Program-made: the position numbers and the translations under genes | DNA from: Anastrepha obliqua | Taxonomy: Eukaryota; Arthropoda; Insecta; Diptera; Tephritidae | Assembly: GCF_027943255.1 (NCBI RefSeq) | Contig: NC_072895.1 | Span: forward strand, 31,160,001 to 31,224,000 | Direction of reading: 5' to 3' | Length of the DNA stretch: 64,000 nucleotides | The notes under the pieces: generated by a model | Told to the model about the DNA's origin: nothing | What the model saw: the letters and a program-made list of their open reading frames with translations, nothing else | Database searches by the model: none | Shown here: in pieces, positions 53,762-64,000 of the stretch | Position numbering within the stretch: the first letter of the stretch is position 1 | Layout of the letters: each line of letters begins with the position of its first letter

Positions 53762-54720
53762 TTCCACGTAAGGAACGAGAAATGTGGCTCCATTGTTTCT
53801 GAAAGCCGGGTTGGAGGGCAGTTCTCTTGAGAGCAGGAGTGAGAGTCGAGTGGCGAGTGGTGAGTCTTCTGGTTGTCTGTTGCGATTGCAGCCTTCCGAT
53901 GCCGTAGTTAAGTGTACGTTTTTCGCTGCAACTAGGTAATGATTCGAGTCGATGTTGGGTCCTCGGATCGTACGTACATCTAAAACACTGGAAGCGTGTC
54001 TTCCATCTATCGCAACCCCTTTTGATCAGGAGACAACCACGAAGCTTGGTGTATCTTATTATGCTTCGAGCCACGGTGAAGTCGATCAGCCTCAGTCCGT
54101 TATTGGAAATTTCGTTGTACAGGCTGATTTTCTTGACTGTGAGACCAAAAATTCCCTCCTTGCCCATCCTGCTATTGAAGTCTCCCAGCACTATTTTTAT
54201 ATCACGGCGCGGCAGAGCTCATAAGAAGGTTTCACGCGCTCGTAAAAGAATTGCTTGATCGCTTAATCTTTCTCTTCTGGCGGGGCGTCGGCGCAAATGG
54301 GCGAGATGTTGAAATATCGCGCTTTGATGCGAATTATTGCGAGACGCTCGTCCACCGGAGTGAACGACAGTACTTCGCGACGAAGTCTCTCACCCAATAT
54401 AAAAACACCGAAAAAGACCGAATTTGCGCTCCTGTGCATGACAGTACAGATCTAATACTCTTCTTACCTTGCCTCGTTCATCGCATCTTTTGAATGGCAC
54501 TGATGTCAACCTTTGCTGTTATGAAAACTTCAACCAGCCGGACAGAGGCACCTTCCCCTATAAGGGACCGGATATTCCAGGAGCAAGCCTTCAATTCGTA
54601 ATACTTAGTTCGTTTGCAGGGATCGTCTTCAGAGTAAGCACTCCTCATGCGAGGCTTTGTTGCTGTTTTCATTGGGGGAGGATTTTACGTGGCGAGTCTA
54701 AAATACAACACACAACCAGA
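53762..54720 (-). mobile_element. RTE-type LINE, 5' part (endonuclease)
   Basis: Read leftwards from 54672: TKYYELKACSWNIRSLIGEG (start of the apurinic-type endonuclease), then MLGDFNSRMGKEGIFG and NGLRLIDFTVARSI (54191 onwards), a DVRTIRGPNIDSN-type end of the endonuclease in another frame, and the linker LQSQQTTRRLTTRHS, KQWSHISRSLR. It stops abruptly at about 53762, so the RT is missing. About 270 bp overlap the copy ending at 33395 and match well by eye. The region 54721-54916 beyond it is unassigned and ends in a GAA-rich microsatellite. Confidence 0.8.
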
Positions 54721-54918
54721 TATCCTGGGTTGCTTTGCTTGCTCACATTATAGCTCGCTCTCAAAGCGATGTTTGGGAGCAAACCAAAGCATACTTGGAC
54801 TGTATGAAAAAGGATCGTCCTGGCCAATCACAAGTGAATGGCAATCAAGGACTTCATTCACTTGCGTGGACTTCTACACACCATCCTCCAAGAAGAGCAA
54901 GAAGAAGAAGTAGAAGTA

Positions 54919-55724
54919 AAGGGTATTTCAAAGACGCGTTTAGATGTTCTTTGAAAAAAAAAAAAAAATTTTAATTTAGATTCTTTCTCTTTTCACTCAA
55001 AATACAGTTGTTAACAATTATATGCGAAAAATTACATCACTTAAATGTCCACCATGAGCACCAGGTTTACAGCTAAAATCCGCCAAACAGTCGCTTCATG
55101 AGTGCGTAATTTTTGAGGTCGTCGAGATATCGGTGTTGAAAATTGTTCAGCAGCACTTTGCGCAACAGCGGCAATATTTTCAACAGAAGATCCAGTTTTT
55201 GGTCTGCCAATGCTTTCTTTCCTTTCCTTAACCTCGACAGAACCAGTTTCTTGAAATTTTTTCAACAACCTTTAAATTGCCGACTCATTCGGACGTTTAA
55301 GTTAGGTTAAGTTCTATTGGCTGGCCGAAGCCACGCAGAGACCATTTTGGTCCTTAGCGATACCAGATCAGAGTCCTATTCAGCGAGAATATGCATCACT
55401 CAAGATGCGCGTACTGTTCGCGAATTTTTGGAGTCGCTCGAGCTCCAGTTCAGCGATAGATTCTAGCTTTTCAAAGCTGGATCATTGTCTACCCAGGTAC
55501 CATAGTCTAGTTTTTGATAGAGCTGGACAGTAACATTCGGACGTTTATTTGCACCATAAATTTACAATTTTCACGATATGTTTTTCGTAAAATCGACCAT
55601 TTTCATAATAAATTTCAATGTTTTTAATGCGTCTTTCTAAGTGTGAGGATCCATAGTTAAATCTTTACATCTGTCTAAGAATTACTGACTACTGACTTCT
55701 AGGCGCCGCTTCTGGAACACCCTT
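54919..55724 (-). mobile_element. DD41D-like element, interrupted by a LINE tail
   Basis: The ends are TA-AAGGGTATTTCAAAGACGC at the left and GGCGCCGCTTCTGGAACACC-CTT-TA at the right. The pairing is imperfect. On the minus strand 55268-55041 reads LKKFQETGSVEVKERKESIG, RPKTGSSVENIAAVAQSAAE and SRRPQKLRTHEATVWRIL, the DNA-binding half of a DD41D-type transposase. The N-terminal residues lie on the other side of the insert at 55300-55533. The catalytic half is deleted. Confidence 0.65.
55300..55533 (-). mobile_element. 234-bp LINE 3' tail with 14-bp target duplication
   Basis: CATTCGGACGTTTA occurs at 55286-55299 and 55534-55547. On the minus strand the insert ends CCAATAGAACTTAACCTAAC, an AACCT-type tail usual for some insect LINE 3' ends. 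The rest reads GAACTGGAGCTCGAGCGACT and other UTR-like sequence. No ORF is left. It interrupts the DD41D-like element. Confidence 0.85.
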
Positions 55725-56145
55725 TATAAGTAAGAAGTAACAATGCAATCATGAAGTTGCACATAGTTTTTTGGTTACGCGTTCTTTACCCCACATTTCA
55801 CACCGACCTGGCAAATGATGCCAGAGTTATATGGAAGTCCAGAGATATTTAAAGCTTAGGTAGCTGCGTTTTGCTTATAACTGATTTGTAAGATACAATA
55901 CATACACATGAACATCTGTACATATAATATGGACATGCATAATACAGTTTTCATATTTTCTGCAAAGTTAAATTTTTTTCTCCTCACTCACTCACTCACA
56001 CTTACACTCACTCAATCACTCTTTGGTGTACGCCTGTAGAAATTTGTATGAATTGAATTGTAAATAAATCCTCAGTAGCTTCAATAACTTGTGCATCCAT
56101 GTAATCCAGTCGCTGATGCCCATCAATTTTGACTAGCCTAGAATG
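55725..56145. other. No gene recognised; CACT repeat
   Basis: A CTCACTCACTCACTCACACT-type microsatellite lies at 55983-56020, similar to that at 51612. No coding motif is present. Confidence 0.4.
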
Positions 56146-56149
56146 TTGA

Positions 56150-56868
56150 CATAAATCTTATGGGGTTGGCCTGGAATGCAAAATTTGTGCACATTGAAAT
56201 GTATTATGATTTTTTATATTGGCGACTAGGACTATACATTTTTTCGGCTTAATTTGATTGGTTATGGCTTTAAATTCAATTTTTTTTAGAAATCTTTGCA
56301 TGGATTTTATATTGGTTGAGCTTGAGCAGCCCCATAGCTGGATCCCATAGGTCCAAATTAGTTTAAGCACCTGCTCATATAAAAGAATTTTATTGTATAG
56401 GGATAAGGCTGATTGGTTGCCCATAAGCCAGTACATATTTCTAAATCTGATATCTAACTCTTCTTTTTTCTTTTTAACGTGAGCATTCCATCCAAGCTTG
56501 GTATCTAGTGTCATACCTAAGTATTTGGCGGTGTTGTGGTACGGGATTTGCACGCCTTTTATGTGTAGTGGCAGATATTTGATTGTGTGCAGTCTAAACG
56601 AACCTATTTTGTTTCGTTTAGTTTTATGCGCCATTTAATGGTCCACTCTGAGATTTTAAATAAATAAATTTGAAGGTTTTTGATTGAGTCAATATGGGTT
56701 TCTCCCACCGACAAGATAGCTGTGTCGTCAGCAAAAGTTGCTGTGGAGCAATTTGTGTCATTAGGCAAATCACAGGCAATCCAGTTTAATTTCTTTAAGT
56801 TCGGAATATGTGTCTTTTGTTTTATTCGGAAGAAGCGATCCGATGGGTACGATTTTAGAATATTAAAA
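56150..56868 (-). mobile_element. Jockey-type LINE, RT palm and thumb fragment
   Basis: Read leftwards: ATFADDTAILSVGETHIDSI (the catalytic box FADD is intact), EWTIKWRIKLNETK, then the open frame at 56634-56158 with HIKGVQIPYHNTAKYLGMTL, DTKLGWNAHVKKKKEELDIR, RFRNMYWLMGNQSALSLYNK and LIWTYGIQLWGCSSSTNIKS. This is the thumb region of Jockey-clade LINEs close to Doc/Juan/X types. It is truncated on both sides: a DD41D element abuts it at 56871. Confidence 0.8.
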
Positions 56869-56870
56869 CA

Positions 56871-57740
56871 CAGGGTGGGTCATTTAGCGTTTGCTTTCTG
56901 AATCACCTATTTTTTTGAGAATGGTAACACAAATGACATGTCAAATGTGTTCATAATTTACTTAAAGGTTTGACATTTACGAAATGGGACGCTATACGCA
57001 TGACCAAAATTGGGAAATATTGAAAACCTATTTCCAAAGTGGTGAGTCTTCTTCTTCATTTCTGATTTTGACATCAGTGGCTACGTCAATAAGCAAAATT
57101 GTCGGATATGGGGCTCAGAAAATCCCACGTTACTGTAGAGAAAAATCCACAACGAGTCACTGTTTGGTGGGGTTTTTGGTCTGGCGGCATCATCGGGCCA
57201 CTTTTTTTTCGAAAATGGGCGAGGAGCCGCGGTTACAGTAAATGGCAAGCGTTACCGTGACATGCTCAACGAGTTGTTTCCAAAAATTCAAGAGGATGAC
57301 ATGGACGATATTTGGATTCAACAGGATGGTGCAACTTGTCACACTGCCAAAGTTACACTCAAACTTTTGGCTACCGTTTTTAAAAACCGAATAATCAGCC
57401 GAAGTTCGAATATCAATTGACCGCCTCGTTGGACTATTGTTTGTGAGGAGCCGTTAAGGACAAATGCTATGCGAACTATCCAGAGACGATTGATGCTTTA
57501 AAACACGAAATCGAAGTTGCCATTCATGAAATTGGAGCCCAAACAATCGAAAATGTGCTTAAAAGTTGGGTTGATTGAATGGCCTACTGTAAAGGCAGTC
57601 GTGGCAGTCATTTGAACGATATTATTTTTTATTCATAAATGACAATGTTCAATCTTCAAAATAAAAAAAAAAGTTTGAAAAAATATTGATTAGTGTTTTT
57701 TTATAGTCGATTAAAAAGCAAATTTTACATGGCCCATTCT
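56871..57740 (+). mobile_element. DD41D-type element, internally deleted
   Basis: The left end CAGGGTGGGTCATTTAGCGT-TTGCTT opposes AAGCAAATTTTACATGGCCC-ATTCT at the right. The start MGRYTHDQNWEILKTYFQSG (56984) passes within a few residues to DISGYVNKQNCRIWGSENP, so the DNA-binding core and the first Asp are gone. Further on: VTVNGKRYRDMLNELFPKIQ, DIWIQQDGATCHTAKVTLKL (Asp 2) and INWPPR, a small deletion, LDYCL (Asp 3). The C-terminus, CYANYPETIDALKHEIEVAI, is readable. Confidence 0.8.
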
Positions 57741-58790
57741 AGTTCCCTTTTAGAAAGATAAACATCTCTCCCAATGCTGCGGACATTGTTTTAACCGCTC
57801 CAAAACAAAAAGTATTTGTCAAACTCTCTAAAAGACGCCTCTGTCTTGGCGATAACTTCTTCGATTGAACTAAATTTTTTCCCGCGAGCCATTTCTTCAT
57901 CCTAGGGAACAAGCAAAACTCATAGGGAGCTAGATTGGGTGAAAACGGAGGGTGCGGCAGCAATTCATGCAGTTTTGTGGCGACAACTCCGGATGAATAT
58001 TCTGGTGCGTTATCGCGGTGAAACAGCACCTTCTTTTTCGCCAAATGCTGCCCTGTTTGCTTCATTTTTTTGTGAAAGCGAGCCAATGACTCACTGTAGT
58101 TTTTGTCCAGTGATGGAAGCACGATTGTTCTAAAAAATCCATGAGGATGACGCCATTTGTATCCCAAAAATTCGTTGCCATGATCTTTCCGGTGAATGGG
58201 ACTGTCTTCGCCTTCTTTGGATTCACTTTGGAAATCCATTGTTTTGATTGTTGCTTAATTTCTGGTGTGAAATGATTAATCTAAGTTTCATCAACGGTGA
58301 CAACTCGACGCAAAACTTCCTTCGGATCTCGCTTGAATTGCTCCAAACACTGCTTCGAAGTTAACAGCCGCATCCGCCTGTTGTCCACCGTGACCAATCG
58401 CGCCACCTATCGGACCAACCATTTTTCATCGCCAACTTATCATGCAAAATACTAGTTTCCATTCCGGTAGACACACCTATGGCCTCTGTTACTTCGCACA
58501 CTTTCGTTCGTCGATCAGTCGATCAGCGAGAATCACGTCGTGAACTTTATGAATGATTTCCTCGGTAACCATGTCTGCCGGTCGTCCTGGTCGTTTCTCA
58601 TCAAAAACGGATGTTCGCCCACGTAGAAATTCGTTGAAACATTATCTGACTGTGGTCATAGATGACGAAACGTCCCCGTAGACAGTATCCAACTTCGCTT
58701 TTATCTCCTCGCATGTTTCCCATCGAGAAACAAAAAAACGAATTACCGAACGATTTTGCTCTTTTCCATCTTAGCGCAAATCACGAAACC
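57741..58790 (-). mobile_element. mariner pseudogene
   Basis: Read leftwards from about 58770. The N-terminus is stop-ridden (MEKSK, HARR, SDNVSTNF). Then come LEQFKRDPKEVLRRVVTVDE (first Asp, in TVDET), TPEIKQQSKQWISKVNPKKA, KTVPFTGKIMATNFWDTNGV and LAKKKVLFHRDNAPEYSSGV (Asp 2). In LPHPPFSPNLAPYEFCLFPR the third Asp is replaced (usually APSDF). The open frame at 58239-57739 covers the last 166 residues in part. The TIRs were not recognised. Confidence 0.75.
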
Positions 58791-60840
58791 CGTCTTACTC
58801 GAATAGCTGTGAAATCCAAATTAGCCTATCAATCAGTCTGAAATTTGTTTTGCCGTCGTTTGATAGATTGCATCACACGATGCTAATACCAACTTCTTTC
58901 AGGAACGAACATGAAACCAAATCGGGATAACAATGTTAATTGGCGGCGGTGAACGAGCAGCAACTACATCAACCACAACAGTCAGCATAATCAAACATCC
59001 ACAAATCACCAATCACTAAACTCCATCTAATAGTCGTGGTAACTTACCAACTAGCCAACAATCCAAGTAAACGCGCCTACTAACCTCGTACCCGCAAAAC
59101 TTTGTAGCTATGCTGTAATAATCAATTCAGCTAGTAGATGCAACCACAACAGAGGGAATACGAAGTACTGAGAGAAAAGTCACCGCTAAACTGTGAGAAG
59201 CCTACACATTGACACAAATAGCCGAATTCGGGAGGGTACAATGGGTATGCATGTAGGTATCTCATACGTACGCGAAATGAGCTCCTTGCACCGGTTTTGC
59301 GGTATAAGAGTGTGTAGCGCATTCCGAACTAAATCAGAGGAAGCCACACTTGTAATATTTTGCTCAATAGGCGTTTTGGCGAGGGAGATGGCTGAATCCT
59401 CAAAAAGTAAGGCGAACTGAATGGGTTGACTTGAAAAATGAGGTAGGGAAATCAATTAAGGTTAACAACCTGGTTGGTATTATGCTTGAGTCTAAAAAAG
59501 AACTGAACTTGTATAATAAAACTCATAGTCATATAATTTTTATGTAACTCAAAAATTCACGAAATGTGTTTATGTCGTCGTAAAGCTCAACGTGCAAGTG
59601 TTCAAAAATCTTCCGCATAACTTAGTTCCGCTAAAAACTACTTGGGGGAAAAATATGTTTATTCCTTGGTGACTTTCAATATGCATTTACTCACTGTTGT
59701 TTTTTTATCCGTAGTGACTGCTACTACTACTCCAACAACAGACCGTCAGACGACTATGCAACATAGCAATACATACATATGTATATGTAATAATTGCAGA
59801 GCAATGCGCTAAAAAGGCAAAAACACTATCCAATAGCAACACAAAACATCGACATCGCTTTTAAATTTATTAGCCCAGTGGTTTGTCCTCCGAGTCCCAT
59901 GCGAAAAAGGCTTAGATAGGATTCAACTTCGAAGCTGTTGGGTTGCCCATTACATTAGGCGATAGCCGGCAACATACCAAGGGAAAGCACACAACTAAGA
60001 GCTCACACATACCTTCATATTGACTTACATACATACAATTGTATAGGTGGATGTGAATGCCAGTATTTCATTCTTGTTCGCAGGACAATTTCATATGCAG
60101 CTCATTGGTTAAATACCGTTAACAAATGTTTATTAAAATGGAAAGACTTCCTTGAATGTACTCTCGTAAGTAGCCAAATGGGTAATGCATTGCCTGCCAA
60201 CTGGTATGAGTGCGCATATTTATGTATGTTTGTGTCTGGGTCATCTCTAGCATCAGTTAACGATAATACTTAGTTGGTTATTTTAGGGACAATTTTGCAT
60301 AAAGCTCAATGTGCACATTTCACTTTATGAGCTGCACGTGACGCACTAGTATCCGCTTGAGTGTGTGTGCGTTTGTTCGTGAGCACTCTCTACCTACTGT
60401 TGTATTTTTTTTCTTCTAATAATGCTAATGTCGATTATGGCTACTTTACATGCAGACGTGGAGAACAACATTAGACCGCAATGGCTGGCAGGGGGTCATG
60501 TAAGGTTGGTGGTTGATGGCAGACTATGCATGGACCATTTGAGGCATAACTATGTTTTGATTCTGAAATATTTTCACAGAGAAACTAAATATGCAACATT
60601 AGAAAGGCAAACCCCTGTGGTAGTTCGTCGCATGTTTGTGGCATCACAACAAAATGAGCTGCCACATTTGGCATGGCAAAACTCCATATAAATGACTTTG
60701 AGTGAAGCTACTTACAGGAAATAAATGACAAATTTAAATCGAAATACATCTTTTTTATGGGCTTAACCCGTGGTTGGCATACATTTCTTTTGGTATTGAT
60801 ACCATAAGTCTGATGTCTTACTATATATCCTTTAAGATAG
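58791..60840. other. 2 kb without recognised gene
   Basis: Short ORFs (59131-59455, 60422-60691) have no domain I recognise. Composition is even, with ACATACAT stretches near 59770 and 60020. It is the second candidate for plain host intergenic or intron DNA. Confidence 0.45.
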
Positions 60841-60844
60841 GTGA

Positions 60845-62270
60845 GGTTTTTGTGGCAGTCGGTTTAGAGTAGCTAACTCACTTATATAAAGTAGGTCCAC
60901 TGTGGTACCACTGTGTAACACGGGAACCTCAGAGTATATTCATCGTGGAAACATTTTGACGCTCCTATGAAGCGTATAATAAGTTTTATACCAATACTGG
61001 ATAGTTCCGTAGGAGAGTCAAAAGCGTATTTTCCTAGCAACCTTGCTCTACTCCAGCTAAGGCTGAATAATTGCACAGGAAGTGTTCCACTGTTTCTTCC
61101 TGTTCCGCGTCTCTACAAATTCTGCAGTGTTCATGCAAAAATACTCCTAGCCTAGCAGAGTGCCTACCTAACAGTCAATGACCGGTGACACAAGCCATGA
61201 CCTTCGATATGTTCTCTCTTGAAAGGTTGCGCAGATCTACTGATCTTTTCTTATTTATTTCCGCCGAAATTAGCTTGGTTGTAACACAAGTATTTTCTTC
61301 TCTCCATGACCTATTGGTTTCCTGGAGAATATTATTTTTTATCTTTAATTTGCGTGTTGCCATAGGGATTCCAAAATTGCCGCTGTTTTCAAGCAGTGGA
61401 AGATTAGTACCCTTTCTGGCTAGCTCAACGGCTTTGCACTTTCCTTCTCTATGTCTCAGAACCCATAAAAGGCTGACCTTGAAAGTGGTGTTAATATCAT
61501 TTAGAGCTGCCAGGCATGCCTGAGCAACCTTTGATGTTAGTATGATTGCTGGCCTCCATTGATTTGCTGGCCGCCTGGCTGTCCGAGAAGATATTCATCG
61601 TAGATTTTGTTACGGCGCATGTGTTACGGTACACAGTTGCCTCTTTTATGGATAATAATATGCCTGGTCGACGCTACAGTAGTCCGAAAGTCAGACAGAT
61701 AATTTGAATTTTAATTATGTGGAAAAAAACTCCGTAACCTGGTTTATTTTGTAGCTTGGATGCATCCGTGTAAAAATTTATTTACCCTCTCCTCCATAGT
61801 CTTTGAGTTTGCCACCCTCTTCTTAATGGGATATTATTCTTGAGGAGCCTGTTGAAGGTGGGCTTAGGAAAAGAGTAGTCGATTTCTTGGCTATAACTAC
61901 TTATTACTCATAGGATATATAATAATGGCCGAACCTCCGCGTCTTACATAGCGCCATACTATTAAGTTTAAGCGCTGAAGTGACGGCCACGTAGATGTTG
62001 AGCGGGCAAATTGACTAGTACCTCGAGCGCTTTATTAGGGGTGGTCCTTAAAGCCCCGGTGATGCATAAAAACGCAGTTCTTTCGACTTTACTCAGCAGT
62101 TTCGTATAGCTTGCCTTTTGAGCTGGTGTCCCTTACGTAAATATAGCTGATTATTTTGTGAATGTTAAGAGAGAATGCCTGAGAATATATTTTTACCTTT
62201 TTGCCGCTAATTCAAATCGGTGAAGCTTTTCAGCACGCCGCACAATGGCCCTTAATTGTAAAATACATCT
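60845..62270 (-). mobile_element. RNase H-bearing LINE (I/R1/LOA-like), 3' half
   Basis: Read leftwards, broken frames give an RNase H (GYGVFF; SDSQAASKSMEASN; FKVSLLWVLRHREGKCKAVE, where WVPGH is WVLRH), LARKGTNLPLLENSGNFGIP, MACVTGHCLLGRHSARLGVF and CRICRDAEQEETVEHFLC (knuckle). The C-terminus is LGKYAFDSPTELSSIG and IRFIGASKCF. Multiple stops are present. The 5' limit is uncertain. Confidence 0.75.
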
Positions 62271-62308
62271 TACAGTTTGTGATTTATTTACAACATCATA
62301 CATTGATA

Positions 62309-63566
62309 CGAAGGATGCCTTTTATATGTCGGGATTTGGCAACCCTGGTGTTGCAATCTGGCAACTAACAGCTGTCTCGCAAAGTTTGACATTTTTTGGC
62401 TTTTACATACTCAGAACGTTTTGAAATACCAGCGCTATTTGTGTTGTTTACAGTGACTTAAAAGACTCATCTCGGTCCAAAAATGGAATTAAATCGTGAA
62501 CATTTTCGGGTGATTATTTTTTTTTTTCAACTTTCGACGTGGATTAACTCAGCAACATTGCATGGATGAACTTAATTCATTTTTTGGCGATGAAGCTCCA
62601 TCAAGGACCAGTGTTTATAGATGGTATGGTGAATTCAATCGCGGTCGTAGTTCACTCCAAGACAAATTTCGTGAAGGTCGTCCAAAATCAGTTGTTGTTC
62701 CGAAAACCATTGATGCTGTGCGCGAACTGATATTGCAAGATCGTCATGTGACCTATCGTGAGATTCAATATTGCATAAACATTTGACTGTCAAAAAAATT
62801 TGTTCGCGTTGGATCCCACACAATTTGTAATCGCTCAAAAAAAGGCTCGTGTCGATTGGTCTAAGGAAACGCTTAAAAAATACGATCGCGGTGCTTCGAA
62901 ACACGTCTATGACATCGTAACAGGTGATGAATCATGGATTTACGCGTATGAACCCGAAAGTAAACAGCAGTCGACTGTATGGGTGTTTCAAGGAGAGCCC
63001 AATCCAACAAAAGTTTTTCGCGCACGAAGCACTTCCAAGCAAATGGTCGCCTGTTTTTTCGGAAAAACTGGACATCTCGGAACCGTACCACTAGAACAAC
63101 GCAGAACAGTAAATTCTGAGTGGTACACAACCATTTGTTTGCCAGTTGTCTTCCAAGATATTAGGAAAACCAATCGCCAAAGACGGATCACTCTTCACCA
63201 GGACAATGCGAGCTCTCACACACCGGCTCAAACAATTGCATTTTTGAGCACCCAAAACATCGAATTAATGGGTCATCCGCCGTATAGTCTTGACTTGGCA
63301 CCGAATGACTTCTTTTTATTCCCGTACGTAAAAAACAATCTGAGTGGTCAACGTTTTTCGACACCTGAAGAAGCGGTTGCGGCATTCAGAATGCATGTTT
63401 TGGAGGTACCCCATTCAGAGTGGCACAAGTGCTTCGACAATTGGTTCAAACACATGCAAAAGTGTATAGATCTTCATGGAGAATATTTTGAAAAACAATA
63501 GAGTGAGTTTCGATGATTAAAATTTGTTTTTGTTCTCTAATCCCGACATATAAAAGGCACCCCTCG
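62309..63566 (+). mobile_element. mariner (DD34D) element M1, copy 2
   Basis: The left TIR CGAAGGATGCCTTTTATATG-TCGGGAT and the right TIR ATCCCGACATATAAAAGGCA-CCCCTCG are both present, with TA at 62307-62308 and 63567-63568. The length is 1,258 bp. It shares the orientation and nearly the sequence of copy 1 at 13623. The right tip shows what the lost right tip of copy 1 should look like. Confidence 0.92.
62483..63501 (+). pseudogene. M1 mariner transposase, copy 2
   Basis: The start codon is at 62483. A run of T at 62519-62527 shifts the frame. The segment 62562-62786 reads MDELNSFFGDEAPSRTSVYR, YGEFNRGRSSLQDKFREGRP. A 37-bp deletion at about 62766 removes EIETILGISGTSIHS, compared with copy 1. 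The open frame 62800-63501 (233 codons) holds the whole catalytic half: VTGDESWIYAYEPE, LHQDNASSHTPAQTIA, PPYSLDLAPNDFFLFPYVK, ending CIDLHGEYFEKQ. SPDLAP has become SLDLAP. All three Asp are present. Confidence 0.9.
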
Positions 63567-63910
63567 TACAATATTCTTATTAAATTATATTAAATTAAAT
63601 TAAATCAAATGAGTTAAAGTTAATTAAAAAAAAATTAGGTAAAATGACTCCGCAACTTAAGGGTTTAGAATACCAGGAGTCAAAAAACTCTGTTTTCACA
63701 TTTATCATTTTTGAGTTTGCAAATGTAAGGCACTTCCAACCTTTTATATAGGTCTTTATGGCCGTCTCATAATATTTATGTACATATAGAGACAAGGATG
63801 TAAGTACACAAATACTTAATCGTTACATACATTTTTTCTTCTGAAAATAAGTATTTTATCATACTTCACTAAGCCATTATTTGTGGCATGCTTTTATCGA
63901 CTGTCAGCGG
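63567..63910. other. No gene recognised
   Basis: A+T-rich, with AAATTAAATTAAAT repetition at 63580-63630. No motif is present. Confidence 0.4.
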
Positions 63911-64000
63911 CCGCCGTAGCCGAATGGGTTGGTGCGTGACTACAATTCGCAATTCACAGGGAGATCGTTGGTTCGAATCTCGGTGAAACACCAAAATTAA
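63911..64000 (+). mobile_element. tRNA-derived SINE, copy S6, head, cut by window end
   Basis: This copy shows both internal RNA polymerase III promoter boxes: box A TAGCCGAATGGGTTGG (fits TRGYNNANNGG) at 63919 and box B GGTTCGAATCTC at 63971. Their spacing is normal for a tRNA-like promoter. There is no complementary acceptor stem after box B, so it is not a functional tRNA gene. The body continues beyond the window. Confidence 0.8.

Noticed and set aside
63911..64000. tRNA gene
   Set aside because: Both internal promoter boxes are present, but there is no acceptor stem pairing and the same sequence heads a dispersed SINE family.

Overview
The window looks like intergenic or intronic DNA from an insect, most likely a dipteran of the true-fruit-fly type (Tephritidae). 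The evidence is the A+T-rich background with many ACAT/CATA stretches, the crowd of Tc1/mariner copies, and the abundance of DD41D mariner-like transposases, a lineage I associate with the Ceratitis rosa 'rosa' elements. The species assignment is inference. I found no host protein gene, rRNA or genuine tRNA gene. Every recognisable protein signature belongs to a transposable element (TE), and nearly all are broken.

Layout. 1-2.5 kb: end of a foldback element, then an RTE-type LINE split by a second LINE, itself split by a third. 2.5-7.7 kb: TE scraps around a 2.9-kb element filled with a tandem array that has a ~997-bp higher-order repeat. 7.7-15 kb: a DD41D element, Jockey-type LINE pieces, a quiet 2.4-kb stretch, and two mariners of different subfamilies abutting at a single TA. 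15-24 kb: LINE tail, SINEs, a MITE, a Tc1 element, a large inverted-repeat element and a decayed mariner. 23.8-26.3 kb: degenerate T-rich array. 28-34.8 kb: piggyBac carrying a nested DD41D copy, then an RTE copy and an RNase H-bearing LINE, both on the minus strand. 34.8-42.5 kb: mostly unannotated DNA with a foldback element, an internally deleted mariner, a SINE, a MITE and a minisatellite. 42.5-50.9 kb: three DD41D copies, a Jockey tail, a mariner and a Mutator-like transposon. 52.1-58.8 kb: a near-intact mariner interrupted by a 72-bp LINE tail, an RTE 5' part, a DD41D-like element interrupted by another LINE tail, a Jockey piece, a DD41D copy and a minus-strand mariner. 60.8-64 kb: an RNase H LINE, a second copy of the 13.6-kb mariner, and a SINE cut by the window end.

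The genes do not form a pathway; the relations are between elements. Autonomous LINEs probably supplied the machinery that inserted the 5'-truncated LINE tails and the tRNA-derived SINEs. Active mariner and DD41D transposases probably mobilised the internally deleted copies. Nesting and target-site duplications give a relative order: the 52-kb mariner predates the LINE tail inside it, the 55-kb DD41D-like element predates its LINE tail, and the piggyBac element predates the DD41D copy inside it. The most notable items are two 14-bp-flanked LINE micro-insertions (one with a perfect 62-bp match to a copy 19 kb away), a recurrent deletion of the DNA-binding half of three different DD41D transposases, the higher-order satellite, and a SINE family with six copies.
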